Counted from the stretch's first letter, positions 32,753 through 42,215 are shown. The stretch is DNA of 55,751 nt from JAJZJT01 sp049964655 (GCA_049964655.1 JBMFXC010000005.1:1-55751); one strand, 5' to 3'. The notes: generated by a model from the letters alone, not told the origin. Translations and numbers: made by a program.

Positions 32753-33229
32753 TCAGTTCCCTCCGTTCGCTTCGTCGTCGGCCGTCTCGGCGCCGGACGC
32801 CGTGACCTCGATCACGTCACCGCCGACCGGCTCGGGCATCGGGCCCAGCCGGGCCATCGACCGCGCCACGTTGACGAGCAACGTGAGCTGGAAGACGGCG
32901 AGCCCGGCGAGCACCCCGAAGCCGAGGTCGAAGGCGACGAAGAGGAGCGCCAGGGCCACCACCGACACGACCCCCAGGCGAGCCATGGTGTTCATGGCCA
33001 GGGGACGCCGCTTGTTCTCCTCCTCCCGCCGGGAGACCTTGACCACCGACGCGCCGACCATGCGGAAGTTGAGGGTGCCGAGGGCCAGGCCGATGCAGGC
33101 CCCGACCCCGATCAGGGGCTTGCCGAAGGACACGCAGGCGACAAGGGCGGCGACCCCGAGGACGAGGGCACCGGTCATCGTCCGACGCGACACGGCCGGG
33201 ATGTCGGGCAGCGAGAAGTGGGCGAACAC
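32753..33229 (-). CDS. AtpI-like ATP synthase accessory protein
   Basis: A 158-residue membrane protein with about four helices (ALVLGVAALVACVSFGKPLIG, VGACIGLALGTLNFRMVGAS, GVVSVVALALLFVAFDL, VLAGLAVFQLTLLVNVARSM). It has the position and topology of the ATP synthase I/AtpI family, assembly factors for the c ring. The GTG at 33229 is the likely start. The acidic C-terminal tail is cytoplasmic. Confidence 0.8.
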   Translation of the reverse strand: MFAHFSLPDIPAVSRRTMTGALVLGVAALVACVSFGKPLIGVGACIGLALGTLNFRMVGASVVKVSRREEENKRRPLAMNTMARLGVVSVVALALLFVAFDLGFGVLAGLAVFQLTLLVNVARSMARLGPMPEPVGGDVIEVTASGAETADDEANGGN

Positions 33230-33290
33230 GACCGGTCCTAGGACAGCCCGGTCGCCGAGGCGGCAGCGCCACTGGGCCTCGTGGTGCCGG

Positions 33291-33587
33291 TCATCGGAGG
33301 AAGCGCCGCACGTGCGACACGGTCACGGAGACCGCTGCGGCCACACCGAGCGCCAGGCCCACGAAGGTCAGGATCGGCGCCGTGTGGGCGACGTCGTCGA
33401 GCAGGTAGCCAATGCCCCCGCCCAGCACCAGGCAGAGCACGATGGCCGTTCCCATCGTCAGGAAGTCGACCACCCCTGGCTCCGCCAGCGGAGCGCCCTC
33501 CCCAGGCCGGTCCGGCGGTTGCGGCTCCCCGGGCTGCCGGTCGGGCTCGGAGGACGGGCGCGCCGCACCCGGCGGGGTGCCGGTCAC
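33291..33587 (-). CDS. AtpZ/AtpI-type small membrane protein
   Basis: A 98-residue protein with a Pro-rich N-terminus and two membrane helices (FLTMGTAIVLCLVLGGGIGYLLDD, APILTFVGLALGVAAAVSV). The glycine-rich helix followed by GYLLDD is typical of the AtpZ (F0F1-ATPase subunit) family encoded ahead of atp operons. GTG 33587 is the first start giving the whole fold. Confidence 0.8.
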   Translation of the reverse strand: MTGTPPGAARPSSEPDRQPGEPQPPDRPGEGAPLAEPGVVDFLTMGTAIVLCLVLGGGIGYLLDDVAHTAPILTFVGLALGVAAAVSVTVSHVRRFLR

Positions 33588-33735
33588 GGCCGCGTCGGGC
33601 CGCGTAGGTCGATGTTGAGGGGTGGTGCGTCACGAAGGATCCCGGGCTCACGCAGGACGTCGGCATCGGCTGCTCGACGCGGCACGCGTCGGGAGGTCAG
33701 CCTCCCCAATGGGGCCACGCCGGTCGAGCACGCCG

Positions 33736-35076
33736 TCATCTTCGCATCTCCGAGCGCTCAGCGCCAAAAGCGGGTGAAGGCGCCGGCCCCCCACTGCTTC
33801 GGCCCAGGTCGTCAGGGTGCCCGGGCTCGGGCCTCCGGAGCCCTGCGGCTCCGGCGCCGCCGATCGGCACGAGCGGGTGCACCCCGGGTGGACCGGGACC
33901 CTCTACCGGGTCACCACCGGCGTCGCCCGGTGGACCGAGGCCGGCCGCGGCGTCGTCCGGGTCCTCGTCCTGACGCCGCAGGGAGGGGTGGAACAACGTG
34001 TAGAGGAGCACCCCGAGGGCGAGGGCGCCAAAGGGGATGAAGGCGTTGACGCTCGACACGTAGAGCGGGAAGAGGATGAAGCCCGACAGCAGCGCTGTCC
34101 ACGCCCACAGGATCAGCACACTGCGCCGGTGGCCGTGACCGAGCCGGAGCAGGCGGTGGTGGAGGTGGTTCTTGTCGGGCGTCGCGAACCCCTTCCGGGC
34201 GGCGGTGCGGCGGACGAAGGCGAACGCCAAGTCGAAGAGCGGGACCCCGAGGATGAAAAACGGAATGAAGAGGGGTGCGAAGAAGAAGTACGTCTGACCG
34301 CTCTGGAACGTTCCTGCCGAGCGCCCCCCGATGAGCATGGTCCCCGCTGCCATCAGGAGGCCGAGGAGCAACGCACCGCCGTCGCCCATGAAGATCCGGG
34401 CGGGGTGGAAGTTGTGGGGCAGGAAGCCGAGGCAGATCCCACAGGTGACCACGGCCACGAACGGTCCGATGTCGTCGGTGGGGAGGTTGCCCAACGCCTG
34501 GAGGTGGAAGCCGTAGACGGCGAGCGCTCCCGAGGCGATGGCCACCACGCCGGCAGCCAGGCCGTCGAGCCCGTCGATCAGGTTGACGGCGTTGGTGATG
34601 GCAATGACCCACACCGCCGTGAGCAACGGGGTGACGTCGGTCGAGAGGACCACGAACCCGGCGAGGGGGACCTTGAACTGGAACCAGGTCACCCCGAGGA
34701 AGTAGAGGATGCTGGCCGCCAGCACCTGGCCGGCCATCTTGGCCGGTGCCGACATGTTGCGCAGGTCGTCGATGACCCCGACGACGAACACGGCGGCGGC
34801 CCCGAGGACCAGCCCGAGCGGCTCGGACGACCCCGCGAAAAGGCCGCGCAGGGACGGCACGAACGCCGCGAAGCACACCGCCACGAGCAGCGCCAGGAAC
34901 ATGGCCACGCCTCCCGCTTCGGGCGTGACGCGCTGGTGCACCTTGCGGGCATCGGGCTGGGCCACGTAGCCGACCACGGTGGCCAGGCGCCGAGCCGGAA
35001 AGGTCAGCAGCCACGAGGCGGCGACGGCGACGGCGAAGACGACGGCGTACCAGTTGAGCGGAACGGAGCCGGTCAC
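33736..35076 (-). CDS. wecA: Undecaprenyl-phosphate sugar-1-phosphate transferase (WecA/MraY family)
   Basis: A 446-residue polytopic enzyme with about ten helices. Motifs are HQRVTPEAGGVAMFLALL, VGVIDDLRNM, NAVNLIDGLDGLAAG, FMGDGGALLLG and the HIHH-like NHLHHRLLRLGHG. It attaches a HexNAc-1-phosphate to undecaprenyl phosphate for wall polymers. The C-terminal ~90 residues are a Pro/Gly-rich tail not typical of the family. Its place between glyA and the atp operon is the conserved actinobacterial order. Confidence 0.93.
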   Translation of the reverse strand: MTGSVPLNWYAVVFAVAVAASWLLTFPARRLATVVGYVAQPDARKVHQRVTPEAGGVAMFLALLVAVCFAAFVPSLRGLFAGSSEPLGLVLGAAAVFVVGVIDDLRNMSAPAKMAGQVLAASILYFLGVTWFQFKVPLAGFVVLSTDVTPLLTAVWVIAITNAVNLIDGLDGLAAGVVAIASGALAVYGFHLQALGNLPTDDIGPFVAVVTCGICLGFLPHNFHPARIFMGDGGALLLGLLMAAGTMLIGGRSAGTFQSGQTYFFFAPLFIPFFILGVPLFDLAFAFVRRTAARKGFATPDKNHLHHRLLRLGHGHRRSVLILWAWTALLSGFILFPLYVSSVNAFIPFGALALGVLLYTLFHPSLRRQDEDPDDAAAGLGPPGDAGGDPVEGPGPPGVHPLVPIGGAGAAGLRRPEPGHPDDLGRSSGGPAPSPAFGAERSEMRR

Positions 35077-35112
35077 CGCACCGGGCAGGGCCCGCTCACC
35101 GGAGCCGGCCGG

Positions 35113-36420
35113 TCAGGCCCCGGCCATGCCGAGGGTCGGGTAGGGGGCGAACCGGGCACACAGCTCGGCGACCTCGTGGCGGACGGCGGCGATGACCGCC
35201 TCGTCGCTCCGGGACCGCAGGGCGCGGCCGATCATCTCGCCGACCTGGCGCATCTCCGTCGGGCCCATCCCGGCCGTCGTCTCGGCTGCTGTGCCGAGAC
35301 GCAACCCCGAGGTCACGAAGGGCGAGCGCGGGTCGTCGGGGATGGTGTTGCGGTTGCACGTGATACCGGCGCGGTCGAGGACCTCCTGGGCCTCCTTGCC
35401 GGTCAGCTCCTCGTCGAAGGTGCGCAGGTCCACCAGCACCTGGTGGTTGTCGGTGCCCCCGGACACCAGCCGGAACCCGGTGCCGGCAAGCGACGCGGCC
35501 AGCGCGGCGGCGTTCGCCACCACGGCCGCGGCATACGCCCGGAACTCGGGGCGGGCGGCCTCGGCGAAGGCGACCGCCTTGGCCGCCACGACGTGCTCGA
35601 GAGGCCCGCCCTGCAGGCCGGGGAAGACCGCCGAGTCGATAGCCTTGGCCAGCTCGGCACTGCACAGGATGGCCCCGCCGCGCGGGCCTCGCAGCGTCTT
35701 GTGCGTGGTGAAGGTGACCACGTCGGCCACCCCGACCGGAGAGGGATGGACGCCACCGGCGATGAGCCCGGCCGGGTGGGCGGCGTCGAAGAGGAAGCGG
35801 GCGCCGACCGCGTCGGCGATCTCGCGGAAGGGCACCGGGTCGATGATGCGTGCGTACGCCGTCGATCCAGCCACGATGAGCTTGGGGCGCTCGCGTCGGG
35901 CCAGGTCGGCCACCTGGTCGAAGTCGATCACCTCGCCGGGCTTGTCGGGATCGCCGGTGGCCGGGGAGACCCCGTAGGCCACGAAGCGCCAGATCTTCGA
36001 CGTGATGCTGGCCGGCGACCCGTGCGTCAGGTGCCCACCGTGGTCGAGGCGCATCGCCAAGATGGTGTCGCCGGGCTCGAGCAGGGCCTGGTAGACGGCA
36101 AGGTTGGCCGTTGCCCCGGCATGAGGCTGGACGTTGGCGTGCTCGGCGCCGAACAGCGCCGTCGCCCGGTCACGGGCCAGGTTCTCGACTTCGTCGATGA
36201 CCTGGTTGCCCCCGTAGTACCGGCGACCGGGATAGCCCTCGGCGTACTTGTTGGTGAGGATCGACCCGGACGCCGCCAGCACGGCAGGGGAGGTGAAGTT
36301 CTCCGAGGCGATGAGCTGGAGGGTGGAGGCCTGGCGCTCGGCCTCGTCACCGAGCAGCCGGGCGACCTCGGGATCGGCCGCCAACCAGGCGTCGAACGGG
36401 GATGCGACAACGGGGGTCAT
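35113..36420 (-). CDS. glyA: Serine hydroxymethyltransferase
   Basis: A 435-residue PLP enzyme interconverting serine and glycine with tetrahydrofolate. Motifs are LIASENFTSPAVLAASGS, NKYAEGYPGRRYYGGNQ, the THG loop HLTHGSPASITS, and the PLP lysine in TFTTHKTLRGPRGG. ATG 36420 overlaps the rpiB stop (ATGA), so the two are coupled. Confidence 0.97.
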   Translation of the reverse strand: MTPVVASPFDAWLAADPEVARLLGDEAERQASTLQLIASENFTSPAVLAASGSILTNKYAEGYPGRRYYGGNQVIDEVENLARDRATALFGAEHANVQPHAGATANLAVYQALLEPGDTILAMRLDHGGHLTHGSPASITSKIWRFVAYGVSPATGDPDKPGEVIDFDQVADLARRERPKLIVAGSTAYARIIDPVPFREIADAVGARFLFDAAHPAGLIAGGVHPSPVGVADVVTFTTHKTLRGPRGGAILCSAELAKAIDSAVFPGLQGGPLEHVVAAKAVAFAEAARPEFRAYAAAVVANAAALAASLAGTGFRLVSGGTDNHQVLVDLRTFDEELTGKEAQEVLDRAGITCNRNTIPDDPRSPFVTSGLRLGTAAETTAGMGPTEMRQVGEMIGRALRSRSDEAVIAAVRHEVAELCARFAPYPTLGMAGA

Positions 36421-36959
36421 CGGGTGGGCGCCTGCCTTTCTCCCTGGTCGTCTCGGTGGCCTCCCTGGAGCACGGTCCGGCCGGCAGCTTCGGGTCGGTC
36501 GGCCGCAGCCGGGGACCGACCCGTCTCGCTGCGAGTGATCTCGTCGATGCGGCGCTGGTGGCGCCCCCCCTCGAACGCCGTGGACAGGAACGTCGCCATG
36601 GCGTCGGTGGCCTGGGCCAGCCCGGTCGTCCGCCCACCCAGGCACAGCACGTTCGCGTCGTTGTGCCGCCTGGCCAGTGACGCCGTCGTCACGTCGTAGG
36701 CGAGGGCGGCCCGGGCTCCGGTGACCTTGTTGGCGGCGATCGAGATGCCGATGCCCGTCCCGCACACGCACACGCCGTAGTCGGCGTTGCCGCCGACGAC
36801 GAACTCCGCCACGGCGCGTCCGTACTCGGGATAGTCGACCGGCACGTCTGCCGACTGGGTCCCGAAGTCGACGACGTCGTGGCCGGCGTCGGCGAGCTGG
36901 CGGGCCAGTTCAGCCTTCAGCTCGTAGCCGGCGTGGTCCGAGCCCACCGCGATGCGCAT
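36417..36959 (-). CDS. rpiB: Ribose-5-phosphate isomerase B
   Basis: A 180-residue RpiB/LacAB-family isomerase with MRIAVGSDHAGYELKAELA, DVPVDYPEYG, the catalytic-loop VCVCGTGIGISIAANKV, and RRHNDANVLCLGGRTTG. The core ends near residue 148; the last ~30 residues are a low-complexity extension that overlaps glyA. It interconverts ribulose- and ribose-5-phosphate. Confidence 0.96.
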   Translation of the reverse strand: MRIAVGSDHAGYELKAELARQLADAGHDVVDFGTQSADVPVDYPEYGRAVAEFVVGGNADYGVCVCGTGIGISIAANKVTGARAALAYDVTTASLARRHNDANVLCLGGRTTGLAQATDAMATFLSTAFEGGRHQRRIDEITRSETGRSPAAADRPEAAGRTVLQGGHRDDQGERQAPTR

Positions 36960-37019
36960 CCCCCGAGCGTAGCGCCCGCCGAGGACCCGACGGCCTGCCG
37001 GGTACGCTCGGCGCCAGCC

Positions 37020-38582
37020 ATGTCGATCGACCCGCGTGCGCCGGTGGTGGTCGGGATCGGACAGGTCACCGACCGCCCTGACAGCGGCGGGTCGGCCGAC
37101 CTAACGGCCCGCGACGAGCCGGTGTCGCTCATGGCCCGGGCGGTGGCCCAGGCGCGAGCAGACCTCGCCAGGAGCGGCCAGTCCCTGGTGCGGCAGACCG
37201 ACGCGCTCGTCGTGGTCGACCCCCGTTCGTGGCACTACCGTGACGCCGCCGCCGCCCTCGCCGACCTCCTCGGGATCGACCCGGAGCGGCGTCTGGTCAC
37301 CGCTCCGGGCGGCCACGAGCCCCAGCGTCAGGTGAACCGGGCGGCGCTGGCCATCGCCCGCGGTGAGCTCGACGTGGCGCTGGTGGTGGCTGGCGAGCGG
37401 GGCGAGACGGTCGCCGCCGCTCGGCGCCACCCGGACCGCCCGGTCCTGCCCTGGGGCGTGCAGGACCCCTCGGTGCCACCTGCCCTGCGAACCGGTCCCG
37501 AACGCCGCTTCACCACCGAGGCCGAGGAGCGCCACGGGCTCGGCGACGTGGCGGTGGCGTCCGCGCTCTACGAGCACGCCCTGCGGGCGACGGCCGGCCG
37601 GCCGCTCGACGAGCACCGGCGGCGGCTCGCCCGCCGGTGGGCGATGCTCGGCGCCGTGGCCGCCGCCAACCCGGCGGCATGGGACCGCCGGAGCCCCACC
37701 GCCGAGGAGATCGGCTCGGCGGGAACGGGCAATCCGATGGTCGCCGACCCCTACACCCAGCTCCTCTGTCCCAACGAAGAGGTCGACCAGGCGGCCGCCC
37801 TGGTGGTGTGCTCGGTCGACGCGGCCCGGAAGGCCGGGGTGCCCACGGAGCGTTGGGTCTTCGTAGCGGCCGGTGCGGACGTCGACGACCACTGGTACCT
37901 CTCCCACCGGACCACCTTCACCGAGTCCCCGGCGGCGCGAGCGGCTGGCAGTGCCACCTTGGGTGCCGTCGGGATCGGGATCGACGACGTCGCCCACCTC
38001 GACGTGCATGCCAGCTCACCCGCTGCCCTCGAGGTCGTCGCCAGCGCACTGGGCGTGGACGCCGACGACCCGGCCCGGCCACCGACGGTGACCGGCGGCC
38101 CGACCTTCGCCGGTTCGCCCGGCGACGGCTACGGCGTCCACGCCGTGGCCACCCTCGTCCGTCACCTGCGCCAAGACCCGGACGCGTGGGGGCTCGTCAC
38201 CTCGGTGGGGTTCGCCCTGAGCGCCCACAGCTTCGGCCTGTACCGGTCGGCACCCCCGCCCACAGGGGGCTCGGCACCGCCGACCGGCACCCGGGTCGAG
38301 GAGCGAGCCGGCTTCCGGTGGGCGGACCCGCAAGAGGCCGTGGCCGCCCTTCCGCAGCGGGCCTCCGACGCCGACGCCTCCGGCGAGGTGACCGTCGAGA
38401 CCTTCTCGGTTCCCTACGGGCCAGACGGGTTGCCGGCCCGCGCCGCGGCGGCCTGTCTCACGCCAGACGGAAGACGTTCGTGGGCGTCGGTCACCGATCC
38501 AGACCAGCTCGCGCTCCTCGTGACCGAGGAGTGCTGCGGTCGCCTCGGACGCCTGCGCGACGGCGTGGTCGACCTCCGCTGA
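37020..38582 (+). CDS. Thiolase-like protein, TLP1 type
   Basis: A 520-residue thiolase-superfamily protein starting APVVVGIGQVTDRP at ATG 37020. Thiolase-like stretches include PGGHEPQRQVNRAALAIARG, NPMVADPYTQLLCPNEEVDQ and DVHASSPAALEVV. A C-terminal domain of ~100 residues matches the extra OB-fold of mycobacterial thiolase-like protein 1. Proteins of this type lack the full Cys-His-Cys thiolase centre, and their reaction is unsettled. It diverges from rpiB across 60 bp. Confidence 0.85.
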   Translation: MSIDPRAPVVVGIGQVTDRPDSGGSADLTARDEPVSLMARAVAQARADLARSGQSLVRQTDALVVVDPRSWHYRDAAAALADLLGIDPERRLVTAPGGHEPQRQVNRAALAIARGELDVALVVAGERGETVAAARRHPDRPVLPWGVQDPSVPPALRTGPERRFTTEAEERHGLGDVAVASALYEHALRATAGRPLDEHRRRLARRWAMLGAVAAANPAAWDRRSPTAEEIGSAGTGNPMVADPYTQLLCPNEEVDQAAALVVCSVDAARKAGVPTERWVFVAAGADVDDHWYLSHRTTFTESPAARAAGSATLGAVGIGIDDVAHLDVHASSPAALEVVASALGVDADDPARPPTVTGGPTFAGSPGDGYGVHAVATLVRHLRQDPDAWGLVTSVGFALSAHSFGLYRSAPPPTGGSAPPTGTRVEERAGFRWADPQEAVAALPQRASDADASGEVTVETFSVPYGPDGLPARAAAACLTPDGRRSWASVTDPDQLALLVTEECCGRLGRLRDGVVDLR

Positions 38583-38602
38583 GCAGCCTTGCGAGCCGTG
38601 GC

Positions 38603-38671
38603 CCGGCGGGCGATGTCCCGGCGGGCGATGTCCCGGCGGGCGATGTCCCGGCGGGCGATGTCCCGGCGGGC
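38603..38671. repeat. 15-bp tandem repeat, 4.6 visible copies, at assembly gap
   Basis: The unit ccggcgggcgatgtc is repeated perfectly at 38603-38617, 38618-38632, 38633-38647 and 38648-38662, then partially up to the gap. One more partial unit follows the gap. It lies just after the thiolase-like gene and is probably non-coding. Confidence 0.95.
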
Positions 38672-38771
38672 NNNNNNNNNNNNNNNNNNNNNNNNNNNNN
38701 NNNNNNNNNNNNNNNNNNNNNNNNNNNNNNNNNNNNNNNNNNNNNNNNNNNNNNNNNNNNNNNNNNNNNNN
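38672..38771. other. Assembly gap (100 N)
   Basis: A gap within the 15-bp repeat between the thiolase-like gene and the ABC exporter. The real repeat length is unknown. Confidence 0.95.
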
Positions 38772-38869
38772 GATGTCCCGGCCGCCGGGGCGCAGCGGGC
38801 TTCGCTGACCGGTGGCCGTATGCTGACCCGGTGGCCGACCGTCAGGTCGGCTCGGTGCAAGAGGGACCG

Positions 38870-39865
38870 ATGCCGATGTCGACAGCGCAGGCGGCCGTCT
38901 CGGCCGTCGGACTGGTCAAGACCTACGGGGACGTGCTGGCGGTGCGCGGGATCGACCTCGAGGTAGCCCCCGGGGAGACCTTCGGGTTCCTCGGGCCCAA
39001 CGGGGCCGGCAAGTCGACGACGATCGGCATGCTCTGCACCCTGGTGACGCCGTCGGGCGGACAGGCGACGGTCGCCGGATTCGACGTGGTACGCCAGCGA
39101 GACGACGTGCGCCGTCATATCGGGCTGGTCTTCCAAGATCCGACCCTCGACGGCTACCTGAGCGCCTGGAGGAACCTCCGGTTGCACGCCGAGCTCTACG
39201 GCGTCCCCCGTGCCGGTCTCGAAGACCGCATGCGCCAGGTGCTCGAGATGGTCGGCCTATGGGACCGGCGCACGAGCAAGGTCGCCACCTTCTCCGGCGG
39301 GATGAAGCGGAGGCTCGAGATCGCCCGAGGGCTCCTGCACTCCCCCCGGGTCCTGTTCCTCGACGAGCCCACCGTCGGTCTCGACCCGCAGACCCGGGCC
39401 CTCATCTGGTCCTACATCGGCGAGCTGAAGCGGAGCGAGGACATCACCATCTTCATGACCACCCACTACATGGACGAGGCCGAGTACTGCGACCGGATCG
39501 CCATCATCGACCACGGTCAGATCATCGCCCTCGACACGCCCGAGGCGCTCAAGGCCTCGGTCGGCAAGGACCGGGTCCAGATCCGCACCGACGACGACGC
39601 AGCAGCCATCGGCGCCCTCCACGAACGCTTCGGCGTCGAGGCGACGCTGGTCGAGGGCATGGTTACCTTCGCCGTCGAATCGGGAGAGCGGTTCGTGCCC
39701 CGTCTGTTCGCCGAGCTTCCAGTTCCCATCCGTTCGGTCAGCGTGGCCCGGCCCACCCTCGACGACGTGTTCATGTCCTATACCGGCACTACGATCCGCG
39801 ATGCCGAGGTGTCAGGCAGCCAACGGGGGCGCGAGGTGATGGCGCGCTTCGGTGCCCGGCGGTGA
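38870..39865 (+). CDS. DrrA-type ABC exporter ATPase
   Basis: A 331-residue ATPase of the daunorubicin-resistance (DrrA) family. Walker A is GPNGAGKSTTIGML, the signature FSGGMKRRLEIARGLLHSP, Walker B VLFLDEPTVGLDPQTR, the H-loop MTTHYMDEAEYCDRI. The C-terminal ~90 residues form the DrrA-type accessory domain ending PTLDDVFMSYTGT. Starts at 38870 and 38876 are both possible (GAGGG at 38861-38865). The permease gene overlaps its stop (GTGA). The substrate is unknown: lipids, glycans or drugs. Confidence 0.93.
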   Translation: MPMSTAQAAVSAVGLVKTYGDVLAVRGIDLEVAPGETFGFLGPNGAGKSTTIGMLCTLVTPSGGQATVAGFDVVRQRDDVRRHIGLVFQDPTLDGYLSAWRNLRLHAELYGVPRAGLEDRMRQVLEMVGLWDRRTSKVATFSGGMKRRLEIARGLLHSPRVLFLDEPTVGLDPQTRALIWSYIGELKRSEDITIFMTTHYMDEAEYCDRIAIIDHGQIIALDTPEALKASVGKDRVQIRTDDDAAAIGALHERFGVEATLVEGMVTFAVESGERFVPRLFAELPVPIRSVSVARPTLDDVFMSYTGTTIRDAEVSGSQRGREVMARFGARR

Positions 39866-40746
39866 AGTCCCTGTCAACCACCGCCGCACCCGGCGCACCG
39901 GCGCTCGCAGAGGTACGCGTGGCGCGCCGCACCCGCGGGTCCGAAGTGCGGGCCGTCAAGATCGTCTGGGAGCGGGAGGTCGTCCGCTTCTTCAGCGACC
40001 GGCTCCGGATCGTGACCTCGCTCGTCCAGCCGCTGCTGTTCCTCTTCGTGCTGGGCACCGGGCTCTCGCAGCTGACGTCGAACGTGTCGGGCGGGCTCTC
40101 CCTGCGCACCTTCCTCTACCCGGGCATCCTGGCCATGGCCGTCCTGTTCACGGCGCTGTTCGCCGCCGCCTCGATCGTGTGGGACCGCGAGTTCGGCTTC
40201 CTGCGCGAGATGTTGGTCGCGCCGGTGCACCGCAGCTCGATCGTGATCGGCAAGTGCCTGGGGGGAGCGACGGTCGCCGGGTTCCAGGGGATCATCGTCA
40301 TCGCCCTGGCCGGTCTGGTGGGCGTTCCCTACGCCCCGCTCCTGATGCTCGAGGTGTTCGGCATCCAGCTGCTGCTGGCCTTCACCATCACGGCCTTCGG
40401 AGTGATGGTCTCGGCCCGCATCACGCAGATCCAGTCGTTCATGGCGCTCACCCAGATGCTGGTGCTCCCGCTGTACTTCCTGTCCGGCGCCATGTTCCCC
40501 GCCTCGCACCTGCCTACCTGGTTGACCGTGCTCAACCGCATCGACCCGCTGACCTACGCGGTGGTCCCGATCCGACACCTCGTGTTCGCCCACCTCACCA
40601 TGTCGCCCATCGCCCGGGCCCGCCTCGACGCCGGCGTGAGCTGGGCTGGCTGGCAGGTCCCCACGCTGCTGGAGATCGCCATGGTGGCCGTCTTCGGCCT
40701 AGTGATGACGGCCGTGGCCGTGCTGTCCTTCAGCCGGAGCGAGTGA
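39862..40746 (+). CDS. DrrB-type ABC-2 exporter permease
   Basis: A 294-residue ABC-2 permease with six membrane helices. The amphipathic start (IVWEREVVRFFSDRLR) is followed by VQPLLFLFVLGTGLS, FLYPGILAMAVLFTALFAAA, and the family motif REMLVAPVHRSSIVIGKCLGG; near the end come LPLYFLSGAMFPASHLPTW and RIDPLTYAVVPIRH. GTG 39862 overlaps the ATPase gene stop. With DrrA it forms a 2+2 exporter. Confidence 0.93.
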   Translation: MKSLSTTAAPGAPALAEVRVARRTRGSEVRAVKIVWEREVVRFFSDRLRIVTSLVQPLLFLFVLGTGLSQLTSNVSGGLSLRTFLYPGILAMAVLFTALFAAASIVWDREFGFLREMLVAPVHRSSIVIGKCLGGATVAGFQGIIVIALAGLVGVPYAPLLMLEVFGIQLLLAFTITAFGVMVSARITQIQSFMALTQMLVLPLYFLSGAMFPASHLPTWLTVLNRIDPLTYAVVPIRHLVFAHLTMSPIARARLDAGVSWAGWQVPTLLEIAMVAVFGLVMTAVAVLSFSRSE

Positions 40747-40752
40747 CCAGGG

Positions 40753-40796
40753 GTCCCGCCGGGACGGTCCGGCCAGGGCGGGCGCCACCGGCGCCC
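40753..40796. terminator. Candidate bidirectional hairpins after drrB
   Basis: Two perfect inverted repeats follow the permease stop: GTCCCG/CGGGAC around one base (40753-40765), and GGGCGCC-ACC-GGCGCCC (40780-40796, 7-bp stem). They sit between convergent genes, as a terminator would, but without a T-run. The second copy of the flank repeats them after the gap. Confidence 0.4.
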
Positions 40797-40809
40797 TCGC
40801 CGGGTCAGC

Positions 40810-40909
40810 NNNNNNNNNNNNNNNNNNNNNNNNNNNNNNNNNNNNNNNNNNNNNNNNNNNNNNNNNNNNNNNNNNNNNNNNNNNNNNNNNNNNNNNNNNN
40901 NNNNNNNNN
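40810..40909. other. Assembly gap (100 N) with identical 55-bp flanks
   Basis: Positions 40755-40809 and 40910-40964 are the same sequence. This is probably one genomic copy. The right copy runs into the last codon and stop of the beta-lactamase-fold gene. Confidence 0.9.
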
Positions 40910-40959
40910 CCCGCCGGGACGGTCCGGCCAGGGCGGGCGCCACCGGCGCCCTCGCCGGG

Positions 40960-42105
40960 TCAGCAGGTCAGCGAGCCGGCGGCAGCGAGGACGAGGCCCA
41001 TCCCCCGCGGGTCGCCGACGAGCCCGCTCTCCATCCGGTTCATCACGTAGCAGACCGTCAGACGAGCGTCGAGGTCCATGACGACGACCGAGCCGCCGTA
41101 GCCCCCCCAGTAGCAGGCCCGCGGGCCGATGGGCACGAGGTCGGTCCTGAGCCCGTAGCCCATGCCGAAGCGCAGCGGGACACCGAGCACCAGGTCGGTG
41201 CCGTAGGACTGCTCCTCGAAGATCCGCTCCGAGGTGCGCTCGCCGAAGAGGCGAACCCCCCGGGCCTCCCCTCCTCCGGCGACCACCGACTGGACGAGGG
41301 CCACCGACCGGGCGTTCCCATGTCCGTTGGCGGCGGGGATCTCAGCGCGTCGCCACCAGGCGTGACGGGTCTGGGTGGCATCGAGCGGCGGGTTGGAGAA
41401 GGTGCGCACGGCGACGTCGGAGGCTCGGACCTCTCGAAGGTCGATCGGCGGGGGCGGGACGAGCGACGCCACCCGATGGTCCTCGGACTCGGGCAGGCCG
41501 ATGTGGAAGTCGGCGCCGAGGGGACGGGCGACCTCTTGGGCGAAGAACGCCCCGATCGACACGCCGGTGACGCGCCGTACGACCTCCCCCAACAGGAAGC
41601 CCTGTGTCACGGCGTGGTAACCGGAGGCCGAGCCCGGCTCCCACCACGGGGCCTGGGCCGCCAACGCCCCGGTCGCCCGGTCCCAGTCGGCGAGGTCCTC
41701 GGGACGCATCGGAGCATCCCAGCCGGACAGCCCGGCAGTGTGGGACAGGAGGTGGCGCACGGCAACCTGGTCCTTGCCCTCGGCGGCGAACTCGGGCCAG
41801 TAGGTGGCGACCGGAGCGTCGAGGTCGAGCTCGCCCCGGTCGGCGAGGATCAGGCAGCACACAAACGTCATCGTCTTGGTCGTCGACCAGACGTTGGTGA
41901 TGGTGTCACGCTGCCAGGGCCGGGTGCGGTCCTCGTCGGCCCAGCCGCCCCACAGGTCGACCACCAGCTCGCCGTCGAGGGCGACGGCGACCGATGCCCC
42001 AAGGTCGGCTCCCGACTCGAGGTTCCCCTCGAAGGTCTGCCGCACCGCCTCGAACCGCTCGTCGCACGTCCCGCTGACCTCGGCCACGTCTGGACCTCCC
42101 TCCAT
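40960..42105 (-). CDS. Beta-lactamase-fold serine hydrolase (EstB/class C-like)
   Basis: A 381-residue serine hydrolase of the class C beta-lactamase/esterase family. The nucleophile is in the S-x-x-K motif of VWSTTKTM, the base Tyr in SGYHAVTQGFLLGEVV, and the family strand VRHLLSHTAGLSGWD. ATG 42105 fits the start of the fold; the frame is open to 42171. No signal peptide is visible, so it is probably cytoplasmic and more likely an esterase or peptidase than a resistance enzyme. It is a lone gene facing the exporter and diverging from greA. Confidence 0.9.
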   Translation of the reverse strand: MEGGPDVAEVSGTCDERFEAVRQTFEGNLESGADLGASVAVALDGELVVDLWGGWADEDRTRPWQRDTITNVWSTTKTMTFVCCLILADRGELDLDAPVATYWPEFAAEGKDQVAVRHLLSHTAGLSGWDAPMRPEDLADWDRATGALAAQAPWWEPGSASGYHAVTQGFLLGEVVRRVTGVSIGAFFAQEVARPLGADFHIGLPESEDHRVASLVPPPPIDLREVRASDVAVRTFSNPPLDATQTRHAWWRRAEIPAANGHGNARSVALVQSVVAGGGEARGVRLFGERTSERIFEEQSYGTDLVLGVPLRFGMGYGLRTDLVPIGPRACYWGGYGGSVVVMDLDARLTVCYVMNRMESGLVGDPRGMGLVLAAAGSLTC

Positions 42106-42215
42106 CGACGCACCTGTCGGGCTCGACGCCCGGGATGCTCGGCCGAGATCTTCGCACGGGCCGGCCGTCACCGAGGTGCCGGGCCCAGCGACCCCAACCG
42201 GTAGCCTGGTGGGCT

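Noticed and set aside
33817..36699. Open frame of about 960 codons on the plus strand opposite wecA and glyA
   Set aside because: Shadow of two recognised genes; low complexity and no domain.
38603..38671. CRISPR or origin iterons
   Set aside because: Contiguous 15-bp units with no spacers, no dnaA boxes and no replication genes; a simple tandem repeat fits better.
40960..42105. Antibiotic-resistance beta-lactamase
   Set aside because: No signal peptide is visible and the Tyr motif is YHAV rather than YxN; the protein looks like an EstB-type esterase of the same fold.
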